DNA of 64,000 nucleotides from assembly GCA_003263845.1 (NCBI GenBank), contig JYJN01000172.1, positions 1 to 64,000 of the forward strand. The letters run 5' to 3'. Positions 10,097 through 20,694 of the stretch are shown one piece after another. Below the pieces are notes generated by a model. That model made no database searches, was not told where the DNA came from, and was given only the letters and a program-made list of their open reading frames with translations. The DNA is from Vibrio aestivus (lineage in GTDB: Bacteria; Pseudomonadota; Gammaproteobacteria; Enterobacterales; Vibrionaceae). Position 1 is the stretch's first letter. Every line of letters begins with the position of its first letter. A program made the translations under genes and the position numbers.

Positions 10097-10144
10097 CCAC
10101 AATATATAGTGCCAATCGAATAATAAATCACCCTATATAGTGTG
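10097..10144. promoter_or_regulatory. Tandem NrdR boxes upstream of nrdD
   Basis: Two NrdR-like boxes, CCACAATATATAGTGC (10097-10112) and CACCCTATATAGTGTG (10129-10144), start 32 bases apart, about three helical turns, the usual arrangement for the NrdR repressor. They lie 44-91 bases before the nrdD start and probably overlap the promoter. Confidence 0.75.
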
Positions 10145-10187
10145 TTTGTGGATAAGTCTGTGAGTATGCTAAGGGTAAGGAGAAACA

Positions 10188-12308
10188 GTGAAACCAATCG
10201 TAATCAAGCGTGACGGCTCGAGAGCTCCGTTTAGCAGGGATCGTATTCAAGCAGCAGTGGAAGCCGCGTCGGATAACGTAGATAAAGAAGTGGCAATCTA
10301 CGCTCTTAACGTTGCATTAGCCGTAGAGTTAAAGCTGGCTGATTACGATGAAGTGCATATCGCTGAAATCCAAACCTTAGTTGAAAATGAGTTGATGCAG
10401 GGCCCATTTAAAGCACTTGCTCGCTCTTATATCGAATACCGCCACGATCGTGATATCGCACGTGAGAAGCAAAGTGCACTTACGCGTGAAATCGAAGGGT
10501 TGATCGAAGAGAGCAACGTTGACCTTATTAATGAAAATGCCAACAAAGACGGCAAAGTGATCCCAACTCAGCGTGATCTGTTGGCAGGTATCGTGGCGAA
10601 GCATTACGCGAAAACCCATATTTTGCCGCGTGATGTGGTTCAAGCTCACGATGAAGGTGATATTCATTACCACGACTTAGACTACGCACCGTTCTTCCCA
10701 ATGTTTAACTGTATGCTCATCGACTTGAAAGGCATGCTGACTCACGGGTTCAAGATGGGCAATGCGGAGATTGATACCCCTAAATCAATTTCAACGGCAA
10801 CAGCGGTTACGGCACAGATCATTGCGCAAGTCGCGAGCCATATCTACGGTGGTACAACCATCAACCGTATTGATGAAGTGCTAGAACCTTACGTAATGGC
10901 AAGTTACGACAAACACCTTGAGATTGCTAAAGAGTGGGACATTCCAGATCCTCAAGCCTTTGCATCTGCTCGCACTGAAAAAGAGTGTTATGACGCATTC
11001 CAATCACTTGAGTACGAAGTAAACACACTACATACAGCAAACGGCCAAACTCCTTTTGTTACGTTTGGCTTTGGTCTTGGCACAAGCTGGGCATCGAAGT
11101 TGATCCAACAATCAATTTTAAAGAACCGTATTGCTGGCTTAGGTAAAAACCGTAAAACAGCGGTATTCCCTAAACTTGTGTTTGCAATTAAAGATGGATT
11201 AAACCACAAGCAAGACGATCCAAACTACGACATCAAAAAGTTGGCTCTGGAGTGTGCGTCTAAGCGTATGTACCCAGACATTCTTAACTACGACAAAGTG
11301 GTTGAAGTAACCGGTTCATTCAAAACGCCAATGGGTTGTCGTAGCTTCTTAAATACTTATGAAGAAAATGGCGAATTGGTTCACGAAGGTCGTAACAACC
11401 TAGGTGTGGTAAGTTTGAACCTACCGCGAATTGCACTTAAAGCTCAAGGCGATGAGAAGGCATTCTATGCGTTACTCGATGAGAAGCTGGTGGTTGCACG
11501 TCGTGCACTGGAAACTCGCATTAGTCGACTAGAAAACGTGAAAGCTCGCGTGGCACCTATCCTGTATATGGAAGGGGCTTGTGGCGTTCGCTTGAAAGCC
11601 GATGATTCTATCGCAGACATCTTCAAAAATGGCCGAGCTTCAATCTCACTTGGTTACATTGGCATTCATGAAACCATTACAGCGCTATTTGGTAATGACG
11701 AGCACGTTTACGACAACGAAGAGCTACGTAACAAAGCACTCGATATCATCAAGTACCTAAAAGAGAACGTGAATCAGTGGGCTGAAGAGACAGGTTACGC
11801 GTTCAGCTTGTATGGCACGCCAAGTGAGAATTTATGTAGCCGATTCTGCCGTATTGATACCAAAGAGTTCGGTGTCATTGAAGGTGTGACGGATCGCGGT
11901 TACTACACGAACAGTTTCCACCTTGATGTTCAGAAGAAGGTAAACCCGTACGACAAGATTGATTTTGAAATGCCTTACCCACACATTTCAAGCGGTGGTT
12001 TCATCTGCTACGGAGAATTCCCGAATATGCAGAAGAACATTGAAGCGCTCGAGAACGTTTGGGATTACAGCTATTCAAGAGTGCCATATTACGGCACAAA
12101 CACGCCGATCGATGAGTGTTATGAATGTGGTTATAACGGTGAGTTCGACTGTACAAGTAAAGGCTTTACTTGCCCTAAATGTGGTAACCATGACTCAACC
12201 AAAGTATCGGTAACACGTCGAGTATGTGGTTACCTAGGTAGCCCTGACGCTCGTCCGTTTAACTTCGGCAAGCAAGAAGAAGTCAAACGCCGCGTGAAGC
12301 ACCTTTAA
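10188..12308 (+). CDS. nrdD: Anaerobic (class III) ribonucleoside-triphosphate reductase
   Basis: 706 residues, the usual length. It reduces ribonucleoside triphosphates to deoxynucleotides without oxygen, using a glycyl radical and formate. An ATP-cone covers the first 95 residues (VIKRDGSRAPFSRDRI). The catalytic barrel contains the NrdD blocks GDIHYHDLDY and GGTTINRID. A CxxC...CxxC zinc site is at DECYECGYNG and TCPKCG. The radical glycine is Gly681 in RRVCGYLGS. ATG or GTG choice: the frame starts with GTG AAACCAATC after AAGGAG, a good ribosome site. NrdG follows after 44 bases. NrdR- and FNR-like sites lie upstream. Confidence 0.97.
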   Translation: MKPIVIKRDGSRAPFSRDRIQAAVEAASDNVDKEVAIYALNVALAVELKLADYDEVHIAEIQTLVENELMQGPFKALARSYIEYRHDRDIAREKQSALTREIEGLIEESNVDLINENANKDGKVIPTQRDLLAGIVAKHYAKTHILPRDVVQAHDEGDIHYHDLDYAPFFPMFNCMLIDLKGMLTHGFKMGNAEIDTPKSISTATAVTAQIIAQVASHIYGGTTINRIDEVLEPYVMASYDKHLEIAKEWDIPDPQAFASARTEKECYDAFQSLEYEVNTLHTANGQTPFVTFGFGLGTSWASKLIQQSILKNRIAGLGKNRKTAVFPKLVFAIKDGLNHKQDDPNYDIKKLALECASKRMYPDILNYDKVVEVTGSFKTPMGCRSFLNTYEENGELVHEGRNNLGVVSLNLPRIALKAQGDEKAFYALLDEKLVVARRALETRISRLENVKARVAPILYMEGACGVRLKADDSIADIFKNGRASISLGYIGIHETITALFGNDEHVYDNEELRNKALDIIKYLKENVNQWAEETGYAFSLYGTPSENLCSRFCRIDTKEFGVIEGVTDRGYYTNSFHLDVQKKVNPYDKIDFEMPYPHISSGGFICYGEFPNMQKNIEALENVWDYSYSRVPYYGTNTPIDECYECGYNGEFDCTSKGFTCPKCGNHDSTKVSVTRRVCGYLGSPDARPFNFGKQEEVKRRVKHL

Positions 12309-12352
12309 ACGACAATTAATAGTCAAAATGCAACAAACGAGAAGCTCTTAAG

Positions 12353-12829
12353 ATGAACTATCACCAGTATCACCCAATTGATGTAGTGAATGGACCGGGT
12401 ACGCGCTGTACTTTGTTCGTATCAGGCTGCGTACATCAATGCCGTGGTTGCTACAATCAATCAACACAAAGGCTCGATTCTGGTCATCTGTTCACTCAAG
12501 AGCTTGAAGATCACATTATCGCGGATCTGAACGATACTCGTATCAAACGAAAAGGGTTGTCGCTGTCTGGCGGCGACCCGATGCATCCTGCGAATGTTTC
12601 TGCGGTCTTGAAGCTAGTAAAGCGAGTTAAAGCCGAATGTGATAGCAAGGATATTTGGCTCTGGACTGGCTACACGCTGGAAGAACTCTCCGAAGAACAG
12701 AAAGCGTTATTGCCTTATATTGATACTTTGATTGATGGTAAGTTCGAGCAAGACAAAGCGGATCCAAGCCTTGACTGGCGAGGCTCTAGCAATCAAATTA
12801 TCCATCGATTTACTGAATTTTCCGGTTAG
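12353..12829 (+). CDS. nrdG: Anaerobic ribonucleotide reductase activating protein
   Basis: 158 residues, full length for NrdG. This radical-SAM enzyme cleaves S-adenosylmethionine with a 4Fe-4S cluster to create the glycyl radical on NrdD. The cluster cysteines are in CVHQCRGCYNQST (CxxxCxxC), and the SAM-contacting SLSGGDP follows at residue 78. The short N-terminus beginning MNYHQYHPIDVVNGPG is typical. It is cotranscribed with nrdD. Confidence 0.96.
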   Translation: MNYHQYHPIDVVNGPGTRCTLFVSGCVHQCRGCYNQSTQRLDSGHLFTQELEDHIIADLNDTRIKRKGLSLSGGDPMHPANVSAVLKLVKRVKAECDSKDIWLWTGYTLEELSEEQKALLPYIDTLIDGKFEQDKADPSLDWRGSSNQIIHRFTEFSG

Positions 12830-12963
12830 TCTTTCATCAATCTTTAGTGTTAAGTAATCGTTACATCAATTTATGGTGTTGTGAATCAGTTTTCGCTTCG
12901 AATTTCCCACAACAAATGTTAACTTGAACGCCATTACTTGAATTTCAAAGGGTTGTGACTTTC

Positions 12964-14145
12964 ATGTTCTCACACTTACCAACACCGGCACTAGATCCGA
13001 TTCTTTCTCTTTCTGTTGCTTATCGCAACGATCAACGCGAAAACAAAGTTGACTTAGGGATTGGCGTTTATAAAGACAGCCAAGGCCAAACGCCTGTTAT
13101 GAAGGCAATCTCTCAAGCTCAAGATATTGTTGTTGAAACACAGAAAACCAAAGCGTACGTAGGCTTAGCTGGCTGCGAAGAGTTTAACCAAAGTATGGTT
13201 GATCTTCTGCTTGTAGGCACTTCAGCAATGGACCGTGTTTCCGCAATTCAAACGCCTGGCGCGAGTGGCGCTCTTCGTATGTTAGGCGACTTAATGAAAG
13301 TCGCTCAACCTGATACGGTTGTTTGGATTTCAAACCCGAGCTACGTGAACCACAAACCAGTGATGGAAGCGGCGGGTCTTAAAGTTAAGTTCTATCGCTA
13401 CTTTAGCTCTGAAACTAAACAGGTTGATGTTGCTGCGATGCTAGACGATTTGTCGACAGCAGGTAAAAACGATGTGGTTTTACTGCACGGTTGTTGCCAT
13501 AACCCAACAGGTGCAGACATCGATTTTGCAGCATGGGAAGAAATTACGCGTCTCTCTCAGAAGAACGGCTTCACACCGTTTGTTGATATCGCTTATCAAG
13601 GTTTTGGTGATGGCCTAGAAGAAGATGCGAAAGGTCTTCGCTTTATGGCAGACAACGTTGAAGAAATGTTGATAACCACCTCTTGTTCAAAGAACTTTGG
13701 TTTGTATCGTGAACGCACGGGTGCAGCTATCGTTGTGGGTAAAAACCAAAAAGACGTAGGTAATGCGAAAGGTAAACTACTTACTCTTGCACGCTCTACT
13801 TACACAATGCCACCTGATCACGGTGCGGCACTAGTGAAAACTATCCTAGGAAGTGACACCTTAACTCAAGTTTGGAAACAAGAGCTGAGTGAGATGCAGC
13901 AACGTTTGGTTAGTCTACGTCACACCTTATGTAACGAACTGAGAAATAACCACAATACATCACAGTTCGACTTTATTGAAAGTCATAAAGGTATGTTTAC
14001 TGTGCTAGGCTTTAGCCAAGAACAAATGACACGTCTACGTGAAGAATTTGGTATTTATGGAGTGGGTGATGGCCGCATCAATATTGCTGGTTTGACTGAA
14101 AACCACATTCCTTACGTAGCAGATGCAATTGTAAAAGTGTCTTAA
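12964..14145 (+). CDS. Aromatic/aspartate amino-acid aminotransferase (class I)
   Basis: 393 residues. PLP-dependent transaminase of the AspC/TyrB group: N-terminal MFSHLPTPALDPILSL, VDLGIGVYKD, the SNPSYVNH and HGCCHNPTGAD blocks, SCSKNFGLYRERTGA with the PLP lysine, and the C-terminal substrate-binding Arg region GRINIAGL. The ATG at 12964 matches the family start better than the in-frame GTG at 12955, and AAAGGG precedes it. The same gene follows nrdDG on chromosome 2 of other vibrios (recalled). Aromatic versus aspartate preference is not decided by the sequence alone. Confidence 0.88.
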   Translation: MFSHLPTPALDPILSLSVAYRNDQRENKVDLGIGVYKDSQGQTPVMKAISQAQDIVVETQKTKAYVGLAGCEEFNQSMVDLLLVGTSAMDRVSAIQTPGASGALRMLGDLMKVAQPDTVVWISNPSYVNHKPVMEAAGLKVKFYRYFSSETKQVDVAAMLDDLSTAGKNDVVLLHGCCHNPTGADIDFAAWEEITRLSQKNGFTPFVDIAYQGFGDGLEEDAKGLRFMADNVEEMLITTSCSKNFGLYRERTGAAIVVGKNQKDVGNAKGKLLTLARSTYTMPPDHGAALVKTILGSDTLTQVWKQELSEMQQRLVSLRHTLCNELRNNHNTSQFDFIESHKGMFTVLGFSQEQMTRLREEFGIYGVGDGRINIAGLTENHIPYVADAIVKVS

Positions 14146-14178
14146 TTAAAGCCTTAGGGATATCAGTTAGGTGACTGC

Positions 14179-14850
14179 ATGAATAGAGCGTTGAAATTAG
14201 TTTTAGCCTTAATGTTAACGGGTGGTTTGGCCGCGTGTACCACGACCCAAGCGCCCATTGAACCAGAAACACCACCAGTTGAACAGCCAGAGCCGGAAGT
14301 GGAACAACCAGAGGTCGAGCCTCAACCAGAACCGGAAGTAACTGAACCAGAAAAACCGGTGGAACCTGAAACTAAGCCAGAACCAAAACCAGAGCCTGAA
14401 CCGGAAAAAGTTCAAAAGACGGCAGATGGTAAGTTGATTTTGGGTCAGAACGAGTGGGTTTACTTCCCAGGCTTAGAAGACAGTTTCAAGGCTCGCATAG
14501 ACTCAGGTGCGACAACCTCATCAGTAAGTGCGGTAGATATCGTTCCATTTGAACGTGACGGCAATGATTGGGTTAAGTTTAAGATCCTACACGATGGTAT
14601 CAATAGTGATGAGATCGCGTTACCTGTTCAACGTTGGGCGAAGATAAAGCAGTCGAATAATGATAATGCCGAAAAGCGCGCTGTGGTTTTAGCTTGGATT
14701 CAAGTCGGTGATGTGAAAGAGAAAACGGAATTTACGTTGACTGATCGCACTCACCTAGAATTCCCAATCTTACTTGGTCGCAGCTTCTTCAAGGACATCG
14801 CTATTGTTGATGTCAGCCAGAAGTACGTTCAAGACAAGTTTAAGAAATAG
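14179..14850 (+). CDS. Lipoprotein with RimK-type retropepsin-like (ATP-dependent zinc protease) domain
   Basis: 223 residues. A signal peptide with lipobox LAAC (Cys20) is followed by a linker of about 60 residues of alternating Pro/Glu/Val repeats, which probably spans the periplasm. The C-terminal domain (about 85-220) belongs to the DUF785/retropepsin-like family: KARIDSGATTSSV carries the catalytic-type DSGA, and FPILLGRSFF the second conserved block. Families of this type are often next to RimK ligases, but no rimK is visible here. Despite the zinc-protease name, the motif is that of an aspartic peptidase. It lies 33 bases after the aminotransferase and a terminator follows. Confidence 0.85.
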   Translation: MNRALKLVLALMLTGGLAACTTTQAPIEPETPPVEQPEPEVEQPEVEPQPEPEVTEPEKPVEPETKPEPKPEPEPEKVQKTADGKLILGQNEWVYFPGLEDSFKARIDSGATTSSVSAVDIVPFERDGNDWVKFKILHDGINSDEIALPVQRWAKIKQSNNDNAEKRAVVLAWIQVGDVKEKTEFTLTDRTHLEFPILLGRSFFKDIAIVDVSQKYVQDKFKK

Positions 14851-14891
14851 TGGCTGTATGGTTCTAAATTAGAACTCGCTTTAAAATATTC

Positions 14892-14919
14892 AAAAGCCCG
14901 CGTTAAAGCGGGCTTTTTT
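14892..14919 (+). terminator. Rho-independent terminator between convergent genes
   Basis: AAAGCCCGC, loop GTTAAA, GCGGGCTTTTTT. It has an A-rich left flank and therefore may also serve the opposing gsk gene. Confidence 0.88.
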
Positions 14920-14941
14920 ATGTCCTACGTCTAGGCGGATA

Positions 14942-16246
14942 TTATCGATCCCAGTACGCTTCTTCTAGGCTGTCTTCACGCTCTGGCAGGGCACGGCCAA
15001 GACGTGGTGAGTGTTGAGTCAGTACTTCATAGCTCACACGGTTGGCATACTTACAAATCTGAGAGAGTGATGAGTAAGTTAGATACGGTTGGTCGTGTTT
15101 AGATGAGTTAGGTACATTAGTTACGTGGTAGCTGTTCGCTGCCATATCATGTAGTAGGGCAGACAATGCTGCATCACCTGCGCCATTTGTGTTTTTAATC
15201 TCAAGCGGACCACCAAGATACGGACCGATATGCGAATAGACTTTAAGCGGACTTTCACAATCCGACTTGCGCATCGCACGACTAAACTCATATTTATTGA
15301 ACTCAGGTATGTTGCCCGGCAACAAAGGTAGCTCAGTTTCGCGTTTTGCCGAATCCTCAGTGTATCCTGCCATGTAAAGGCCGATTGGGCCTGCAGTGCA
15401 CAATACCAAATCTACCCATTCTAGAGCTTTGTCTGCAGCGAGAAGGGGATCTTTTTCACCGGTGAGAGCCTCACCTTCTTCCTCATTCATTGCGACAACA
15501 GTAATGTTTTCTTTAATGTACTCTTGCCACCAAGCTTCATTACCTTCGATTACATATTTGGTACCGAGCGTGAGAACAACAGGGACGTTTTTCGATTTAG
15601 CGATCTCAATGGCACGTGCCACAGCCTTAGGCATTGGATCTTCTGGTTTACCGCGCATTAGGTAAGAAGAGACAATCAATGCTGATGCTTTATCAAAGAC
15701 ATCTTCCGGTACGCTTTCTGGCATTAACTGGTTCATGTCGCCTTCGTTAATGGCAAATGTGCGTTCACCATTTTCAGAAATCAACGTGTAACAACGGCCG
15801 ATTGGACCATCGACAGTTTGAAGGTGGTTTAGGTTCATGCGTGAAGAGGTGCGACAAAGGTAACGGTACGCGTAAGAACCCACCTCGATGTTTTTGGACA
15901 TGACACCTAACAATACTGACTTGCTGTCCGCTAGAACTGAGTAGTTGTGTAGGGTATTGCCAATGGTATCACCTGGGTATTGATGGGTGATCAAACCGCG
16001 TTCAACAAGCTCATCGTACAACGCGTCTGCTTTGCTTTCCTCAAGAACGAGTGAATGTCCTTTACTTAATTCATGGCGTTTAAGGAAATCGTCGTCAACA
16101 CGAGCCTCGATATCAACAATGGTTTGTCCAACACCGACAATGATTGGTCGATGGAGCTTTGGTGTTTGTTGAATTTGGTTTACTAAAGGATCACGAGCGT
16201 GAGTTGGAAAGTAGTGCTTTGATTTGCGCTGGCCAGGAAACTTCAT
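14942..16246 (-). CDS. gsk: Inosine-guanosine kinase
   Basis: 434 residues, the same length as E. coli Gsk. It phosphorylates inosine and guanosine to IMP and GMP in purine salvage. PfkB-family landmarks are the N-terminal VGVGQTIVDIEA, the GDTIGNTLHN substrate loop, VAMNEEEGEALTG, and the anion-hole/catalytic block NTNGAGDAALSALLHD with the base Asp. The start sequence MKFPGQRKSKHYFPTH is characteristic of Gsk. It is a single gene; the 173 bases upstream show no second gene except a weak 36-codon frame (16321-16431, opposite strand) that I do not trust. Confidence 0.95.
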   Translation of the reverse strand: MKFPGQRKSKHYFPTHARDPLVNQIQQTPKLHRPIIVGVGQTIVDIEARVDDDFLKRHELSKGHSLVLEESKADALYDELVERGLITHQYPGDTIGNTLHNYSVLADSKSVLLGVMSKNIEVGSYAYRYLCRTSSRMNLNHLQTVDGPIGRCYTLISENGERTFAINEGDMNQLMPESVPEDVFDKASALIVSSYLMRGKPEDPMPKAVARAIEIAKSKNVPVVLTLGTKYVIEGNEAWWQEYIKENITVVAMNEEEGEALTGEKDPLLAADKALEWVDLVLCTAGPIGLYMAGYTEDSAKRETELPLLPGNIPEFNKYEFSRAMRKSDCESPLKVYSHIGPYLGGPLEIKNTNGAGDAALSALLHDMAANSYHVTNVPNSSKHDQPYLTYSSLSQICKYANRVSYEVLTQHSPRLGRALPEREDSLEEAYWDR

Positions 16247-16419
16247 GAGTAATGATTTATTAGAGAATTTTCATGAAGTATATCACATGTTTTTAAATTG
16301 GCTTTCATTAATGTTTCATTATGATTAGATCTAAGTTCGACAAAAACTGGGCTGAAATGCTACCTAACCCTCACCGAAACGCGACCTCTAAGCTCATTCC
16401 CTATCTTTCGGTTCAAGAG

Positions 16420-19400
16420 CTAAGCGGTTAAGGTTTCTATTTCATGTATGAGCGCATCTTTATTGACGGGTTTTGGTATATATCCATCCATACCAGAAGA
16501 GAAGCAGCGCTTGATGTCTTCATCAATGACACTTGCTGTGAGGGCAATGATGGGGGTTTTATTTAGGCCACTTGATTGTTCATATTGGCGGATTTCTTCA
16601 GTTGCCGTATAACCATCTTTCACAGGCATCATACAGTCCATCAATATGATGTCGAACGAGTTGTCTTTGGTGTACATGTCCACCGCAATCTGGCCGTTTT
16701 CAGCGACTTCCAGCAAATAGCCAGCTTTCTTCAACATCGTTGAGGCGACCATTTGGTTAACCCGATTATCTTCAACTAACAGCACTTTTTCTGCCTTGCC
16801 TTGTGTATTGGTTACGTCACTAAGATTAGTGTTGTTAGGAGATTGATTTGTCACACTTTCGTTTTGACTTGTTAGTTTGTTTACGCAAGGGACTTCCGTT
16901 TGTTTTTCTGTACTTGATGCAACGCTGCTTGGTATAACTTGGTTTGGTTGAAGGGAACTCGGCTCAAAGGTGTCTGCTCGAGGGGGCATTTCTTGCTGTG
17001 AGTTCGCCGCGACAGAATTACTTTGTTCTACGTTATGATCAACGTCATTTGAAGGATCTTGGTCAATGGCGTGTTGGATTTTCTCTTTAAGGACGGAGAA
17101 CTTGAATGGCTTAGGAATATAGTCATTCATCCCTTTATCAAAACATTTCTGAATATCGTCATCAACAACACTTGCCGTTAATGCAATGATAGGAATACGT
17201 CGTTCCATGCCGTTGGAGTGTTCGTATTCGCGAATTTTTTCAGTTGCGGTGAAGCCGTCCATTATTGGCATCATGCAATCCATCATTATGACGAGATAGT
17301 CCGGATTGTTGATGAACATGTCGAGCCCTTCTCGTCCATTATGGGCAAATTCATACTCGTAACCTGCTTTTCCTATATGCAATCCTGCAATCTTTTGGTT
17401 CACTTGATTGTCTTCAACGATCAGAATTTTTCTTTTGGGCTTGGAATTGAGATTGACAACTAAATCGCCATCAAGGCTAGACTCATGAAGTTCACAAGCT
17501 TCGATTGCTTTGACAAGGCGACTGCCGAGCAGAGGGAGTGAAACCTGTGCACTAATGATTCTTTCCAGCTCGGTATACTGGCCATGAAAAGAGCGGATGA
17601 GGCATATATTGGCCCCTTGCAGTTTAATCATGGATAATTGTTGAAAGTCACGGGATAAAAGATCGTTAGGTTCTACAAACAAAACGGTTGCGGTTGTAAC
17701 TGAAAAAGGAACAGCATTGATTTCGTTAAGCTTGGCAATATCTTTAAAGCTACTAGTTACTTGAATACCATAAAAACCGAGCTCGTCATTAATCCGCTTT
17801 GCTAGCCCTTCAGCTCGACAGACTAGAATAATGGGGGATTCCACGGGATGAGGCTTGGCTTTGTCTTCTTCAATATCCAGCGTTAAATCAAAATAGAAAC
17901 AGCTACCAATGCCTTTTTGAGAGTCTAGTTGAATATGTCCTCCCATGAGTTCAACGAGCTGTGTGCTAATCGCCAAGCCTAAGCCTGTTCCACCAAATTG
18001 GCGTGTGGTCGATTCATCTTCCTGAGCGAATGGCTCAAAGATTGTTTTCTGCTGTTCCTCATCGATTCCAATCCCTGAATCCTGCACAGAAAACCGTACG
18101 GTAATATTGTCAATGTCTCGGCTTAGTGTTTGAGCCGACAGTGTCACGCTACCCTGAGAGGTGAATTTCACCGCATTCGACATAAAGTTCATGATCACTT
18201 GCCTTAAACGATGGTCGTCGGCCAACAAGCGGCTCGGGATGTCAGGGCTAATTTCTACATTTAGTCCTATTTTCTTTTCTTTCGCCCTTGGAATGGTGAT
18301 AGCGGCGATGTCATAAATAGATTCACGGATATTAGTTGAATGCTCACTGATTAACAGCATACCTGATTCAATCTTAGAGAAGTCGAGAATGTCGTTAATT
18401 AGGCTTAATAGAAGTTGAGAGGAAGTTTCAATGGTGTCCACATAGTCGCGTTGCGTTGGATTTAACTCGGTATCAGATAGAATTTCCGAAATCCCAATGA
18501 CACCATTTAACGGTGTACGAATTTCATGTGACATGTTGGCTAAAAAGCTACTTTTTGCCTTGCTTGCTTCTATGGCTTGGTCTTTTGCGATTTCGGCGTA
18601 CTCTTTAGCTAGCGTCAAACGTTGGTTGGCGAGTTCTGTTTCTAGTGTGAGCTTTTCGACTTCCTTGGCGAATCGGCTAATCTCATCTTTGCCAGCCGTT
18701 AAGACATCAAGTTTAGGCCTGTCCTGGTGATTGGATAATTTAAGAAATGCCAATATTAAGTTCAGGTTTTTGCTGAGTGTTCGTGCCATTGCTGTACTTG
18801 CCCAGATTACGAACAGCATCATAAGAATGACGGCAGCGATAGATAAGAAACGCGCTCCCTGTATAGTATTAATGGAACTATTGACCTCGTTCGACAAACT
18901 TTCTTGAACAGTGCTTGAGACGTTTTTGCAATAAATTAAATCGCGTGCTCAACGCCTCTAATCCGTCTTGAACTTGAAATGGGGTTAGTGCTTGTAACTT
19001 TGCAGGTTGCATCAGAATGTCGCGAAACTCATTGCTTCTAACAAACGCTTGATTACCAAGTGTGTTGGCCATGAAAGGAGTGAGTTCTGCAGCAGTATTG
19101 AGTGAAATGAAGCGATCAGCAAACAGAGCTTGTCGATAACTTAAACCTAGGATCGCGTCTGCTATTTCTTGCGAATAGGGCTGTTCTTTGTTCACTAGCT
19201 TAAGGAGCTGCGTGCTTAAGATATACTCTTCGTTATACCAATACATTAACCATTCGAGTGCTATTAGAGCCTTTAGCTGCTGTTGAACCATTGAGTTAGC
19301 GTAGCTGAAAGGAATGCCTTCGAATTCGAAGAGCAGAGCTTCATATTGCTTTGCTTGCTCACTGATGAGATCAAGTTTCTGATAGATGTCATCAGATTGA

Positions 19401-19765
19401 TGAAATGCTTGGCTGGTCTGAATGTATTGGGACACCAGATCGTTCGAAACCGCTGAGCGCTCTTCGAAGAGTTTAGAAGAGATTTTAGACAAATTTTCGC
19501 TCGCAGCAGTGATTTGTTCGGGTGTCAGGTTATTGGTTTGTTGGTTGCGATAAACGTAAGAAAGCGCTCGAATGTAGCTCGATAGTTGCTTAGCCTTGCT
19601 GTAGTCTTCTAGTTCAGCATTGTGGTGGAAGGCCTGAAATCCAGCAAAGGTGAGCAGTAGGAAAAGTGGTAACAGAGCTAACCCTAGAAGCTTGAAGCGT
19701 AGAGTCATTCCTTTTTGCGTTCTCATGCTAGAACGGTCATCAGAAGGCGCTTTATCCTTGAGCAT
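16420..19765 (-). CDS. Hybrid sensor histidine kinase with two receiver domains, frameshifted
   Basis: About 1114 residues after correction. A transmembrane helix (about 25-45), a periplasmic helical sensor of some 240 residues, and a second helix (FLSIAAVILMMLFVIW) precede the kinase: HisKA with NMSHEIRTPLNG, HATPase with NFMSNAVKFT, DSGIGID and GGTGLGLAIS. Two receivers follow, each with VEDN, MDCMMP, ALTAS and KP. No HPt domain is present, so phosphate probably passes to a separate phosphotransfer protein. The frame breaks at the T-run 18923-18927: removing one base joins LLQNVSSTVQESLSNEVN. This is the only break that needs a removed base. The ligand is unknown. Confidence 0.85.
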
Positions 19766-20117
19766 AGTCTATCGCTTTTATTTAGATGCATATGAAAAAT
19801 GTAGAATATATTTGGGTCTAAATGAAGATACGAAGACGTGGAAAATGAAAAAAGTGCTTATGTTCACGTTTTTGCTGCAATCATTGTGATGAATAGATAG
19901 GGGCTTTCTTGTTACTTAATACTTGAGGATTTTCGACTGTTTTCTCTGAAGGGCTTACACTGGTCTCAGAATGAATGTACTTCAATAGATTGAATTGCAT
20001 CCAAGCAAGTCAATGAGGAGTATAGGTTGTCTTGACTAAAACCAAGAGTGTTTAGTGGTTGCGTATATCGTTTTGTGTCGGTTATTTTGTTGTTAACAAT
20101 ACAGAATTCAAAGTGAA
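19766..20117. other. Intergenic region, 352 bases
   Basis: Separates the divergent-to-tail arrangement of the sensor kinase start and the DUF1289 gene end. It holds only tiny frames, the longest a 14-codon MKKVLMF-type frame at about 19844-19888. I see no RNA gene, repeat or terminator with a clear stem. Confidence 0.5.
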
Positions 20118-20426
20118 CTATCGAGTTGGTAAAGCTGATAGGCAGGAACGACAGTAACATGTCGACTCTTGGGGTTCTGATGACGTGTCCCGGCGCTCGA
20201 TTTCAAAACACCAGCAAGATGATTTTCCGGCGCTAACATCACAATGAGCCGGTTCTCCACACTTTGGGCAAGCATGTGTGGCTACCTTCTTGGCGAGTTT
20301 ATCCATGATATGGTCGCGTGCTTCATCAGTCATATGTCGCCAGTTTTGAATCTCGGCAATGGTACGATGACAACCAGAGCAGATTCCTTCGTTGTTTTTA
20401 CAAGCAGCGATACAAGGAGTTTTCAT
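20118..20426 (-). CDS. DUF1289 protein fused to a cysteine-rich CWC domain
   Basis: 102 residues with twelve cysteines. Residues 1-50 are DUF1289 (PCIAACKNNEGICSGCHRT, EIQNWRHMTDEAR), and 51-102 match the cysteine-rich CWC family (HACPKCGEP, SSCWCFEIE, CYCRSCL). Both are small bacterial modules of unknown function that look like metal-binding ribbons. The combination in one chain is recalled from other marine Gammaproteobacteria. It is a single gene facing away from the PAP2 phosphatase, with 270 bases between them holding only AT-rich promoter-like sequence. Confidence 0.8.
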   Translation of the reverse strand: MKTPCIAACKNNEGICSGCHRTIAEIQNWRHMTDEARDHIMDKLAKKVATHACPKCGEPAHCDVSAGKSSCWCFEIERRDTSSEPQESTCYCRSCLSALPTR

Positions 20427-20694
20427 AGACAGGTGACTCGGTTTTTATGATGACTATTCAAGAGTGGTGAAATATAGCGAACTTGGGCTAGGATTTCAGT
20501 CTTAATTTACTGAATAACTCGATACAATTCACGAGACGTCTACTGGCGCCAATAAATCAAACATAGGATGGCTGAATGATTGTGTTAGATGGCCAGACCT
20601 GCCTATATAACGACAACGTTTCGTTACAATCGCGATTCGATTGAACGGCATCATTCTGCAACAATGACTTTGGTTTTGATTCGATGAACTGAAT

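Noticed and set aside
10377..12213. Antisense and out-of-frame frames inside nrdD and other long genes
   Set aside because: They are overlaps of well-supported genes and show no family features.
16321..16431. 36-codon plus-strand frame between gsk and the hybrid kinase
   Set aside because: No ribosome site and it overlaps the kinase end; composition could be chance.
16420..18897. Stand-alone kinase beginning MSNEVNSS
   Set aside because: The upstream 295-codon frame supplies the missing first membrane helix and sensor; one base in a homopolymer joins them.
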